From Paraclostridium tenue (GTDB lineage Bacteria; Bacillota; Clostridia; Peptostreptococcales; Peptostreptococcaceae): 47,770 bases of DNA. The notes beneath the pieces were generated by a model. That model worked only from the letters and a program-made list of their open reading frames with translations. It did not search any database and was not told the DNA's origin. The translations under genes and the position numbers were made by a program. Within the stretch, counting starts at the first letter, position 1, and every line of letters starts with the position of its first letter. Shown piece by piece: positions 7,753-16,215 of the stretch. Location: assembly GCF_015668515.1 (NCBI RefSeq), contig NZ_JADPFO010000001.1, positions 65,270 to 113,039 of the forward strand, in the 5' to 3' direction.

Positions 7753-8292
7753 TTAACTTTTAATTTTAGATATAAAATTTTCATCATTAGAAAAAATATC
7801 AACACCTCTATCATCATATAAAAAGAAAATATTTTTACTTTTATTATCCATAATAAAAACAGAGCAATCTAAAACTGTATCTTCACATATATCAGAAAGA
7901 ATTATTTTTTCAAAAAGCAATTTAACATCTATTTTATTCGTATTCCAAACATATCTTGTACCGTTGAAATTTTCATCATCATCACTCCACTTAAAATAGT
8001 AAACAGAGCATTTAGCTGAATCTAAACAACTTTCTATAAATTCTTTTTCACCTTTATTATAACTGCTGTATTTGTCTTCAAATAAAACTGTTAAATCATT
8101 TGAAAATCCACATTTTTTCCATAAATCGTATGCACACTTAACACATAAGTCTACATATTCAGGTCTACAAATAGCTTCATCATTATCATAAATTTCATAA
8201 TAAGGAGATTCATCTTCAGCTAAATAAAATGAAATACGATTTTTAGTTTTATTTAGGTAATTAATAATTAAATCGTTTTTATATAAATCCAT
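7753..8292 (-). CDS. DUF3885-like cytosolic protein, 179 aa
   Basis: Hydrophilic and acidic. The C-terminal FFLYDDRGVDIFS resembles the DUF3885 signature (LYDDRG near the end), and the central FKWSDDDENFNGTRYVWN fits that family too. DUF3885 members are small cytosolic proteins of unknown function in Firmicutes, some near toxin or immunity genes. No partner is visible. It is transcribed toward the shared terminator at 7707-7748. The assignment rests on short motifs only. Confidence 0.5.
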   Translation of the reverse strand: MDLYKNDLIINYLNKTKNRISFYLAEDESPYYEIYDNDEAICRPEYVDLCVKCAYDLWKKCGFSNDLTVLFEDKYSSYNKGEKEFIESCLDSAKCSVYYFKWSDDDENFNGTRYVWNTNKIDVKLLFEKIILSDICEDTVLDCSVFIMDNKSKNIFFLYDDRGVDIFSNDENFISKIKS

Positions 8293-8442
8293 TAAATTTT
8301 CATCCTTTACTAAAATTTAAATTATAATATACAATCATTTAAACTCTTATTCAATTATAACATTATTTATAAAATATATATTTAAAATTAAAGCTAAAAT
8401 TTGTAACATTGGTGAAAAAAACTAAAATAAAATGACTTTGAG

Positions 8443-8556
8443 ATGATAAATAAGAAAATAAGTGTAATAACAAGTTGGTTGCTTACAAAAATTATCCTAG
8501 TAGAGCATAGTGATAGGTATTATCCAAAATTAAAGAAAATATGGAGTTATGATTAG
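8443..8556 (+). other. Short reading frame (37 codons) ahead of cas3, uncertain
   Basis: An ATG-to-TAG frame beginning MINKKISVITSWLLTK and ending KIWSYD. It has no convincing ribosome site (only TTTGAG directly before the ATG). It lies in the otherwise gene-free 355 bp between the DUF3885-like gene and cas3. It may be chance, a decayed gene, or a small cas-locus peptide. The fragment LVEHSDR faintly recalls a serine-resolvase motif, too short to trust. The rest of the gap holds AT-rich sequence and the repeat-like element at 8603-8631. Confidence 0.2.
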
Positions 8557-8602
8557 ATTCGTAGTAAGTAATAATGAAGGATTGTATTATACAAAAATAA
8601 AA

Positions 8603-8631
8603 GCTAATATAAAACTATATATTATTTATAA
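8603..8631 (+). repeat. Degenerate CRISPR repeat in the cas3 leader
   Basis: Matches the 29-nt repeat of the array at 14858-15882 at 25 of 29 positions without gaps. The differences are at repeat positions 2, 19, 27 and 29. The core AATATAAAACTATAT is identical, and orientation is the same as the array and cas genes. It ends 17 nt before the cas3 start codon, so any cas3 mRNA starting at the putative -10 TATTAT (8585-8590) would carry it at its 5' end. Degenerate repeats at such positions are known to mediate Cas autoregulation (CreR-type) or toxin control (CreTA) in other type I systems; applying that here is inference. Confidence 0.75.
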
Positions 8632-8648
8632 ACAAAAATGGGGGAATT

Positions 8649-10706
8649 ATGGAGAACTTTTTAAGAATCTTATTTGGTGTAGAGAGAGTAAAATTGACAG
8701 AAGTACAAGAAAAAATTAATAAGTGTAATATAAATAAAAATCAGCTTATACTATCTTCATGTGGGTCAGGAAAAACAGAAGCTTCTTACTACATGGTAAA
8801 AAAATGGAATAAAAAAGTATTGTATGCATATCCTATGAAAACTTTAGCGAGTTCTATACACAATAGGCTAAATAAATATGAACAAATACTTAATTCTGGC
8901 AAAGTATGGACAATACAACATTCAAGTGCTAATGAAGATAAATTTTTAAGTGGAGATATGTGTATAACAACTATAGATCAAGTTTTATCTGGATACTTAG
9001 CAATAGGTACACAGTCATTTATAAAAGGTAAAAATGTTGTAATAAGTAACTTTATATTTGATGAGATACAATTATTTGAACCAGGCAAAACTTTGAAAAC
9101 TACTATATGTATGCTTGACAAACTTAAAGATAATGGTAATAAATTTGTCATAATGACAGCTACGATGCCTAAAAAACTAATAGATTTTTTAGCAGATAGA
9201 TATGATATGCAAGTTACTATAACTGATAAGCCATCTGTAGATAATAGAGAAGTAAAGTTATACTACCAAGAAGATTTAAATATAAAAAAAATTGAAGATT
9301 TTGATACAAAACAGATAATAATATGTAACTCTCAAAAAGAACAAGAAGAGATATACAACAATATTAACAATAAAGACAGAGTCATACTTTTAAATAATAA
9401 ACTTTTAAAAGAAGATAGGGAAAACATAGAGATGCTAGTATTTAAATACTTTGGAAAGGAAAGTGAAGAAAATGATAAGATATTGATAACTACTCAAATA
9501 GTAGAAGCTGGTATGGATATATCTGCAACAAGGATGTATTCGTCATTATCTCCTATAGATAGCTTAATACAACGAGAAGGAAGAGTTTGTCGTTGGGGAG
9601 GAAATGGGGAGTTAATTGTTTTTAATGGATTTTATGATATATATGATAAACAAGTATGTGAAAATACATTAAAAAAAATAGAGTCAAATCAAGGCCTTAT
9701 ATTTAATTGGGGTACTCAAAAGAAGTGGGTAAATGATATTTTGAATCCATTTTATGAAGAGCATCTTAAAGACTTAAAAAGATTTAGTAAATTTACAATG
9801 AAAAGTGGAAATAGAAATGACTTAATAAGAGATATAGAGAATATAAACATAATAGTTTCTAAATTTTATAATAAGGAAGACTTTGAAAAGTGTAGTATAT
9901 CTATATCTAGAAATACGTTGAAAAAACTATCTACCAATAATACCTTCTATAAAATAAAAGGAAAAGAAGTAGTAGAGATAAGTGAAAGAGATATAGACAA
10001 TGGAGATACTATAATCATTGAAGGTAATGATTGTATATATGATAAAGTAGGATTTAGATTTAAAGAAGGGTTTGTTGCTAATGAATTTCCATGTGAAAAC
10101 AAAGAAAAGATAAAGATAAAGTTTGGGGATTACATAAAAGAGCCTTGGATATATCATGCATTAGCTACTAAAGAAATAATGAGATACAAGTTAATAAATT
10201 CTAATTTTAAAACATGGACAAATGAAGAAATAGAAAGATATTCTACATTAGGAGCTCTTCATGACTTAGGAAAATTAAATAAAGATTGGCAAAAGTTCAT
10301 TGGAATGGATGATAAACCTTTAGCTCATAATGTATTCGCCAAACGAAATAGTTCATTAATAAAAGATGCTAGACACAATTTAATATCTGCTTTAGCAATA
10401 GATGGATTAATAAATAAAAAGTTAGAGTTTAATCTCATTATAAATCATCATGGAAGAATAATGCCTACTAAAACAATTGAAAATACTAGATATTATGATA
10501 TGGTAGATGGATATGATGAACTTGTGGCAAAAGTTGGATATGAAGGATTGGTTATAAAGTCACAGCGCAATATAGATATATTAGATAAGCATTTAATGAC
10601 ACCTTCAGATAAAGATTGGGTAGATTTTATATATCTTGAAGGTATATTGATGGAGTCTGATATTGAGGCTATAGATAAAGTGAGAGAATATGAATTAAAT
10701 AAGTAA
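8649..10706 (+). CDS. cas3: Cas3 helicase-nuclease with C-terminal HD domain, 685 aa
   Basis: This is the effector that unwinds and degrades DNA bound by the Cascade complex. The superfamily 2 helicase motifs start near the N-terminus: SSCGSGKT (36-43), DEIQ (138-141), MTATMP and QREGRVCRWG. The HD nuclease signature comes after the helicase: LGALHDLGKLNKDWQ with H538-D539, then NHH at about 599-601. Most Cas3 proteins have HD first; the C-terminal placement is known for type I-G (I-U) and is unusual beside an I-B-like cas set. ATG follows GGGGGAATT. Unlike most I-B operons it is first and separated from cas6 by a terminator and about 340 bp, so it may be expressed independently. Confidence 0.95.
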   Translation: MENFLRILFGVERVKLTEVQEKINKCNINKNQLILSSCGSGKTEASYYMVKKWNKKVLYAYPMKTLASSIHNRLNKYEQILNSGKVWTIQHSSANEDKFLSGDMCITTIDQVLSGYLAIGTQSFIKGKNVVISNFIFDEIQLFEPGKTLKTTICMLDKLKDNGNKFVIMTATMPKKLIDFLADRYDMQVTITDKPSVDNREVKLYYQEDLNIKKIEDFDTKQIIICNSQKEQEEIYNNINNKDRVILLNNKLLKEDRENIEMLVFKYFGKESEENDKILITTQIVEAGMDISATRMYSSLSPIDSLIQREGRVCRWGGNGELIVFNGFYDIYDKQVCENTLKKIESNQGLIFNWGTQKKWVNDILNPFYEEHLKDLKRFSKFTMKSGNRNDLIRDIENINIIVSKFYNKEDFEKCSISISRNTLKKLSTNNTFYKIKGKEVVEISERDIDNGDTIIIEGNDCIYDKVGFRFKEGFVANEFPCENKEKIKIKFGDYIKEPWIYHALATKEIMRYKLINSNFKTWTNEEIERYSTLGALHDLGKLNKDWQKFIGMDDKPLAHNVFAKRNSSLIKDARHNLISALAIDGLINKKLEFNLIINHHGRIMPTKTIENTRYYDMVDGYDELVAKVGYEGLVIKSQRNIDILDKHLMTPSDKDWVDFIYLEGILMESDIEAIDKVREYELNK

Positions 10707-10749
10707 TTAGTTTATTTTTAATATCTAAAATTACAAATAATGAAATAAG

Positions 10750-10779
10750 AAAGAACTCTAGAAATAGGGTTCTTTTTTA
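10750..10779 (+). terminator. Terminator between cas3 and cas6
   Basis: AAAGAACTCTA (10750-10760) pairs with TAGGGTTCTTT (10765-10775) with one G-U, loop GAAA, followed by TTTT. It uncouples cas3 from the Cascade genes. The remaining stretch to 11050 holds no gene; a possible -10 TATAAT lies at 10952-10957 with a weak -35. Confidence 0.85.
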
Positions 10780-11049
10780 TTGTAGGATGGCTGTGCTTTT
10801 AAATATCTGTATGTAAAATATAAATTAAAGTATAAATATGAAGCAAAAATATAGAAAATGAAAATAGATTTAGGACTAATATGAGATATTTGATATAAAT
10901 TTCTACATAAATTTACAAGGAAGAAGGATTATTATAGAAAAAATGGAATATTATAATTATAAAATATTAATATTATACATGATTAGTTTAACTTATTTTA
11001 ATATTTAAATAGAGGTGTTATTACTTAAGTAAGAAAGAGGGGGTTGAAG

Positions 11050-11697
11050 TTGAGGATTAAGGTTAGTGGGGATATAATATCTAAAACAAATATAAATAAA
11101 AATAATTATCATCATGGCACATATGCTATGATTTTAGATAAAATAGATGAGAATTTGGCACACAATATACATAACCAAGACTCTAAAGAATACAGATTAT
11201 TTACTTTTTCGAATATATATATGAAAGAAAATAAGTTTCATATATATATATCAGGATCAGATAACATAATAAACAGCTTTATAGTAAATATAGAAAGAAA
11301 TAACATAGTTAGAGTAGAGGATATGGTTTTAGCTATAAATAGAATTACTCCATGCAAAGAGCTTATAAAAAAGGACAAGTATTTACTTAAGGGAAAAATA
11401 ATAACTACAGAAGTTGTTGATGGCAAAAAGAAATTATTAGTATCGGATAAAGATATAAATACTAAACTTAAACTTGTGTCACAAGGTAAGCTAAAATCTA
11501 TGGGTGTAGATGGAGATATACAATTTGATATACTTAAAAAAAATATTAAAACTTCAAAATATAGGCAAGGAGTTCATATAAAAAGTTATGATGTATTGTT
11601 ATTAGTATCTGGAGAGTATGAAGCTATTAAAACTATATATGAAGTAGGCATAGGGGAAAATACTGCTTCTGGACATGGGTTGTTGTGGGAGGTATAA
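11050..11697 (+). CDS. cas6: Cas6 CRISPR RNA endoribonuclease, 215 aa
   Basis: Cas6 cuts the array transcript within each repeat to yield crRNAs with an 8-nt 5' handle. The family's C-terminal glycine-rich loop is present (GIGENTASGHGLLWE), after a ferredoxin-like body. The start was placed at TTG 11050 because GAGGGGG (11037-11043) is then 6 nt away; TTG 11044 would abut it. An early His pair (NNYHHGTY, about 19-26) could include the catalytic His. It is the first gene of the cas6-cas8-cas7-cas5 operon, with the next start 2 nt after its stop. Confidence 0.88.
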   Translation: MRIKVSGDIISKTNINKNNYHHGTYAMILDKIDENLAHNIHNQDSKEYRLFTFSNIYMKENKFHIYISGSDNIINSFIVNIERNNIVRVEDMVLAINRITPCKELIKKDKYLLKGKIITTEVVDGKKKLLVSDKDINTKLKLVSQGKLKSMGVDGDIQFDILKKNIKTSKYRQGVHIKSYDVLLLVSGEYEAIKTIYEVGIGENTASGHGLLWEV

Positions 11698-11698
11698 G

Positions 11699-12997
11699 AT
11701 GACTACTTTAAAAATTTTAAAAGAAGAAAATGAAGTTATGGAGTTATCCATAGCAAATGGACTTTTTTATATACTTAGGGAAAATGATATAGAGTGTAGT
11801 CTAATAAATAAAGAAGCTGCTTACATAATAGAAATAAATGGAGATGTAGATTATGAAGAAGATCTATTATTTCCTGAGATGACTAAAGAAAAAATTACAA
11901 ATAAAAATAGTACTATGAATAAATCTGAATTAGAGAAAATTCTAGTAAAGGTAAATCAATATCTAAACAACCCTAATTACTTAGGCGAAATATTTAAATA
12001 TTATGAAAGTTTAGATGAGAGTATGCTATCTAAAGATATACTATCTAAAGATGGTGCTTTATTTATAGGTACATCAACCTATACAAAAGGAGTTAGAGGG
12101 TATAGTGTAGCAGGAGCTAGCTCATTAAAAATACCATTATATAAAAAACTTATATCATTTGTTGGATTCTTAATGGCTGCTAGCTATTTTTCTATAAAGG
12201 ATGTAGTTGAAGTTAACCCAATTTTAATACCTAAAAATACAGACGAATTCATAAGGGCAGAATTTATCTCTTATCGAGATAAAGAAACTGGAGATACAAG
12301 ACATCTAAGGATGATAAGTAAAAAAGATCCTAAAACCATATCTCTAAGTAGACTGTATTTATTAAGTTTAAAAAAGTTAGCACAAAAAACTATACTAGAA
12401 GGATATGAAGGTATATGGCTAATACAAGTAGTACCCACAGCTAATAAACCTTTAAATGATAAAACTATAAAACTTCCAGTACATAATTTATCTATAGAAT
12501 TTATAGATGAACTACTTAAAAAAGTAGAATATTCAAGTACAGATAGAGATGCAAAATTAGCACTATGTGATTATTTATTAAATCAAGACTTTGAAAGCTT
12601 TTCAAATATGATATGTGCTTTTTCAAAGAGTCAAACAATTATGATTGATAAATATTTTGAGGAGATGATAGGGATGAGAACAGAGAAGGAAAGTTATATA
12701 TATAGTAATGAAAGTATAAGAGTTTTAGGAAGAGGATTAAATAGACTTATAAGAGACAAAGTTGGATTTTCTATACAAGTAAACTTACTTAGCTGCTCAA
12801 ATAAACAACAGCTAATAGAGATAATAAGAGATTTAAATTTATTATACTTTAGAAAGTATAAATCATACTTACTAAATGATAAAAGTTATATAGAAGTGTT
12901 AGATTTGGTTGAAGATACTAAAACATTAAAAATAGTAAGAGATTCTATATTAACTTTTAGTACTATATATATAAATTCAAAAAAATATGATGAATAG
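11699..12997 (+). CDS. Cas8-type Cascade large subunit (Cst1/Cas8a1-like), 432 aa
   Basis: The call rests mainly on position and size: it lies between cas6 and cas7, where Tneap-type I-B loci encode the large subunit that recognises the PAM and recruits Cas3. ATG 11699 follows GGGAGG (11687-11692). The usual CxxC zinc pairs of some Cas8 families are absent; Cys residues are few and scattered. It is shorter than typical Cas8b (500-700 aa). No other domain was recognised. Two tandem LSKD motifs near residue 115 are a minor local repeat. Confidence 0.7.
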   Translation: MTTLKILKEENEVMELSIANGLFYILRENDIECSLINKEAAYIIEINGDVDYEEDLLFPEMTKEKITNKNSTMNKSELEKILVKVNQYLNNPNYLGEIFKYYESLDESMLSKDILSKDGALFIGTSTYTKGVRGYSVAGASSLKIPLYKKLISFVGFLMAASYFSIKDVVEVNPILIPKNTDEFIRAEFISYRDKETGDTRHLRMISKKDPKTISLSRLYLLSLKKLAQKTILEGYEGIWLIQVVPTANKPLNDKTIKLPVHNLSIEFIDELLKKVEYSSTDRDAKLALCDYLLNQDFESFSNMICAFSKSQTIMIDKYFEEMIGMRTEKESYIYSNESIRVLGRGLNRLIRDKVGFSIQVNLLSCSNKQQLIEIIRDLNLLYFRKYKSYLLNDKSYIEVLDLVEDTKTLKIVRDSILTFSTIYINSKKYDE

Positions 12998-13009
12998 GGG
13001 GATATGCAC

Positions 13010-14026
13010 ATGCGAGATTTAAATAATATATGTAAAGATGATTACATGTGGAAGATACAATTTGCTATAAGATTAGATTTGGTTGCAGAAGCTTTAAATA
13101 ATGAAGATAATCTAGGAAATGTTACTAAGCCTAGAATGATTAAGCTTAATGAAGAAGAAATAAGAAATGCTATAAGTGGAAATATGTTTTCACATATATT
13201 TACTAAAAACTTAAGAACATTAGCTGATATAAACGAACTATGTGATACATGTAAAATATTTTCACCTATGAAAAATGGAAAAATAAAAAGTATTGATAAA
13301 TCACTTTCTTTAAGTGGAAATAGAGTAAAAGATTGTATAATAGATGATATATGTGGATTTATGAATGCAGGTAAAGGACAAAATGAAAAAAGAAATAAGG
13401 TATTAAGCTTTGCATGGGCAATAGCAACAGAAGGTACATGTGATACAGTACTCTATAATAGAGTAGATCCTACAGATAAAAATAGTAAAACAAAAGATGA
13501 ACAAGAAAAAATTATAGATGATAAAGGAAATGAAATAATAGATACAACATCAGAAGCTAATACAAATAAAGATCAGAATGCACAAATGATTTTTCATAGA
13601 CCTATAAGAAGTTCTGAGTATGCTATAATGACTCAAATAAACTTATCAAGAGTAGGATTTGACGATCAAAAGCAAAAATATGTATTCGAAGATAAAAACA
13701 TAATTAAAGAAAGAATAAAGAAAGTTTTAATAGCTTATAGAAATACGCTACTAGATATAGAGGGAGCTATGTGTTCTACAAATATGCCACATTTAAAAGG
13801 GATATCAGGTGTAGTTGTTGAAAAAACATCTGCTAAAGAACTTATGAGTAAATATTCACCATTAAATGAAGATTTTAAAGAAGTACATGCTAAAGCATCT
13901 AAAGGTAAAGAATTTAACAATATACAAGAATTTATAAATGTTATAGATGAGTTATTGGATGAGTCATATTTAGATTACATGATAAATAGAAATATTGAAT
14001 ATGTAAATAAGACTTTCAACGAATAA
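13010..14026 (+). CDS. cas7: Cas7 backbone subunit (Cst2/DevR family), 338 aa
   Basis: Forms the helical backbone of Cascade along the crRNA. The N-terminal IQFAIRLDLVAEALNN and later HRPIRSSEYAIMTQINLSRVG match the RAMP core of the Cas7/Cst2/DevR family. A Lys/Asp/Asn-rich insertion at about 155-190 is probably a disordered thumb loop. The start was placed at ATG 13010 because GGGGGA (12997-13002), which overlaps the cas8 stop, is 7 nt before it; ATG 13004 would be only 1 nt away. Confidence 0.88.
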   Translation: MRDLNNICKDDYMWKIQFAIRLDLVAEALNNEDNLGNVTKPRMIKLNEEEIRNAISGNMFSHIFTKNLRTLADINELCDTCKIFSPMKNGKIKSIDKSLSLSGNRVKDCIIDDICGFMNAGKGQNEKRNKVLSFAWAIATEGTCDTVLYNRVDPTDKNSKTKDEQEKIIDDKGNEIIDTTSEANTNKDQNAQMIFHRPIRSSEYAIMTQINLSRVGFDDQKQKYVFEDKNIIKERIKKVLIAYRNTLLDIEGAMCSTNMPHLKGISGVVVEKTSAKELMSKYSPLNEDFKEVHAKASKGKEFNNIQEFINVIDELLDESYLDYMINRNIEYVNKTFNE

Positions 14027-14044
14027 TAATAGGGAGGAATACTT

Positions 14045-14740
14045 GTGCTAAAAGTAACTTACACTGTACCTTCTGTATTTTCAATAAAGAAATTTAATGA
14101 TAGTCATCTAGCAGCTCGAAGTTATGAGTATCCAATGTTAACTACTATTAGAGGAGCTATACTTGGGTCTGTAATAGAAAGAAAAGGAAGATTAGCTGCT
14201 GAGAAAATATTTAGAAAACTTAAAAATATACAGATATTTATTCAATATCCAAATAGTTTTACTATAGGTCAACAAAAGATAAAGAGAATGTCCAATAAAG
14301 GCTATGAATATAAATATAGTGAAGAAAGTAAAGGCGATTGGGAAGGAAAATATACTGTAGGAATAAGAGAGTATGTATATACTGATAAAATAGTTTTTTA
14401 TATAGATGAAAGTATAGATGATATTATAGAGTATCTTGTTAATATAGATAGGATAGGGGATAGCGAAAGCTTAGTTATGCTTGAAAGTATTGAAAAAGCA
14501 ACTGAAATGGAGAATGTTTTAGTTGAATGGAATGAAAGTATAGGATATGACACTAGGCTATATGAGCTATATGATTGGGAAACTAAGTTAAATAAAAAAG
14601 GTGATAAAGATAGTGGTATGAACTTTGAAGATGTATATATATTTAGTGAGAAGAAAAAGGCTAAATATATAAAAAGGTTGTGTTATATAAAAGATAAAAT
14701 TGCAGTGAGCGGTATTTTATTAGATAATAATGGAGCATAG
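14045..14740 (+). CDS. cas5: Cas5 Cascade subunit, 231 aa
   Basis: Caps the 5' handle of the crRNA in Cascade. The N-terminus LKVTYTVPSVFSIKKF followed by ARSYEYPMLTTIRGAILG is typical of Cas5 (RAMP strand, then the P-x-x-T-x-x-G-x-x-x-G motif). The start is GTG 14045, with GGGAGG 7 nt upstream (14032-14037). It is the last cas gene before the array; cas4, cas1 and cas2 do not follow, and none are found elsewhere in the window. Confidence 0.88.
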   Translation: MLKVTYTVPSVFSIKKFNDSHLAARSYEYPMLTTIRGAILGSVIERKGRLAAEKIFRKLKNIQIFIQYPNSFTIGQQKIKRMSNKGYEYKYSEESKGDWEGKYTVGIREYVYTDKIVFYIDESIDDIIEYLVNIDRIGDSESLVMLESIEKATEMENVLVEWNESIGYDTRLYELYDWETKLNKKGDKDSGMNFEDVYIFSEKKKAKYIKRLCYIKDKIAVSGILLDNNGA

Positions 14741-14857
14741 TAAATTACAGTGTTTCAGATAGATATATATAAATATAAGAAAACTGAATTGAAGGTTCAC
14801 TGCAAAATTTAGCTGAAATAAAGTTATATGTATTGAAATAACTGGGTTTGATTTAGG
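14741..14857 (+). promoter_or_regulatory. CRISPR leader
   Basis: 117 bp of AT-rich non-coding sequence between the cas5 stop and the first perfect repeat. Repeats are perfect at this end and degenerate at the other, so this side is the leader. No clear terminator lies after cas5, so the array may be read from the cas operon or from a leader promoter. Confidence 0.6.
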
Positions 14858-15882
14858 GTTAATATAAAACTATATGTTATTTAAATAAAGAAATATCTGA
14901 CTTAGCAAAATCATTTGCTAGCGGTTAATATAAAACTATATGTTATTTAAATACTTCTCCGCTGTTGGGAGAAATGCTTTTATTAAATGTTAATATAAAA
15001 CTATATGTTATTTAAATTATAACAAGTGTTATACACCCGTTATAAGGTTTCTTTAGTTAATATAAAACTATATGTTATTTAAATGGTAGTGGAGAAGTAG
15101 GAGTTATCACAGATAAATTTTGTTAATATAAAACTATATGTTATTTAAATTGTAGCACGGGCAAGCGAGCGACCTTGTGCGAGCGATAGTTAATATAAAA
15201 CTATATGTTATTTAAATTTTACAAGTTCACCTACGTAATAAACACCGTCATTGCGTTAATATAAAACTATATGTTATTTAAATTTGAAAGATATTTCATA
15301 TATATTTGTATCTCATTCGCGTTAATATAAAACTATATGTTATTTAAATTTTCTAGTTATAGTTACACTATCAGATATGCCATTGAAGTTAATATAAAAC
15401 TATATGTTATTTAAATCGTTCTCATTTTCTAAGTCTTGAACTTTATCTATCATGTTAATATAAAACTATATGTTATTTAAAAAAAGTAAAAATAGATTTT
15501 CTGGAAGGTTTATTAAATGTTAATATAAAACTATATGTTATTTAAATGCAGAGCTTGAATATATAGTTATTGAATTAGCTATAGCGTTAATATAAAACTA
15601 TATGTTATTTAAATTGAAGCATTCATTTGGGAGTGCTTTGTCAATGTAATGGTTAATATAAAACTATATGTTATTTAAATGAAAACATGCCCCCAACATT
15701 AACTGTTAAAATGGACATATTAATATAAAACTGTATGTTATTTAAATCCATGAGTATCTCCTGTTATATATATATTGTAATAATTATTAATATAAAACTA
15801 AATGTTATTTAAACGGGTAGGGGTAATACCCTGGTCATATTTATCATAAAAAAATTAATATAAAACTATATGTTATTTAAAT
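14858..15882 (+). CRISPR. Type I-B-like CRISPR array, 16 repeats, 15 spacers
   Basis: The repeat is 29 nt, beginning GTTAATATAAAAC and ending TTATTTAAAT. Starts: 14858, 14924, 14989, 15056, 15122, 15189, 15255, 15321, 15388, 15454, 15519, 15586, 15652, 15719, 15786, 15854. Spacers are 36-39 nt and all different. Repeat 10 has A as its last base. Repeats 14-16 all begin with A instead of G; 14 has one and 15 two further changes, marking the leader-distal end. Spacer 5 (15151-15188) is about 61% GC, far above the rest. The last 8 nt, ATTTAAAT, would be the crRNA 5' handle if Cas6 cuts as in other I-B systems. Length and sequence resemble the C. difficile repeat. Confidence 0.98.
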
Positions 15883-15928
15883 TCATTCAGAAGTGTGGAG
15901 TTTAGCAACAGAACAACAACTTTAATAC

Positions 15929-16081
15929 TTAAAAAAATATATATGAAGTTTTTTTATGATTTTGAATATTTTTAATTATATTTATTATGTAGGGAGTATT
16001 TACATCTAGAAGAGATATGTCTATTTTATTACTTAGCATTTTCAGAATGTCTTTTTTGTTTTCATATTCAAGTGTTATGGG
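15929..16081 (-). pseudogene. Possible gene remnant, about 50 codons
   Basis: A minus-strand frame without a start codon, reading PITLEYENKKDILKML and then LLDVNTPYIINIIKN to a stop. Residue composition looks protein-like, but the frame is closed upstream by a stop at about 16087. The family is not recognised. Apart from this and the hairpin at 16184-16215, the 480 bp between the array and the acetyltransferase gene hold nothing I can identify. Confidence 0.3.
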
Positions 16082-16183
16082 TTATTGTACTTAGAGATTC
16101 TTAGTATTTTTAGTTTATAGGCCGATATTAATTTTCCTTAGTACTTTTTCGTCATTGAAGTATGAAATTTATAATAGATAAAA

Positions 16184-16215
16184 GGGGTATAGTGAAACAC
16201 TATATCCTCTTTTTA
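16184..16215 (+). terminator. Hairpin of the dispersed GGGTATAGT terminator family
   Basis: AGGGGTATAGTG, loop AAA, CACTATATCCTCT, then TTTTT. Near-identical hairpins occur at 27420, 29610 and 37537 in this window. Confidence 0.8.

Noticed and set aside
10981-11030. Sequence ending TATTTAAAT upstream of cas6 as another degenerate CRISPR repeat
   Set aside because: Only the last nine bases match; the rest of the 29-nt comparison is at chance level for AT-rich DNA.
14808-14836. Leader sequence AAAGTTATATG-TATTGAAAT as a cryptic repeat
   Set aside because: About 17 of 25 positions match, explainable by base composition, and its distance to the first repeat does not fit the 65-68-nt period.
15748-15785. 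Spacer 14 matching 2958-2970 (ATGAGTATCTCC)
   Set aside because: Only 12 of 38 bases agree, without extension; likely chance.
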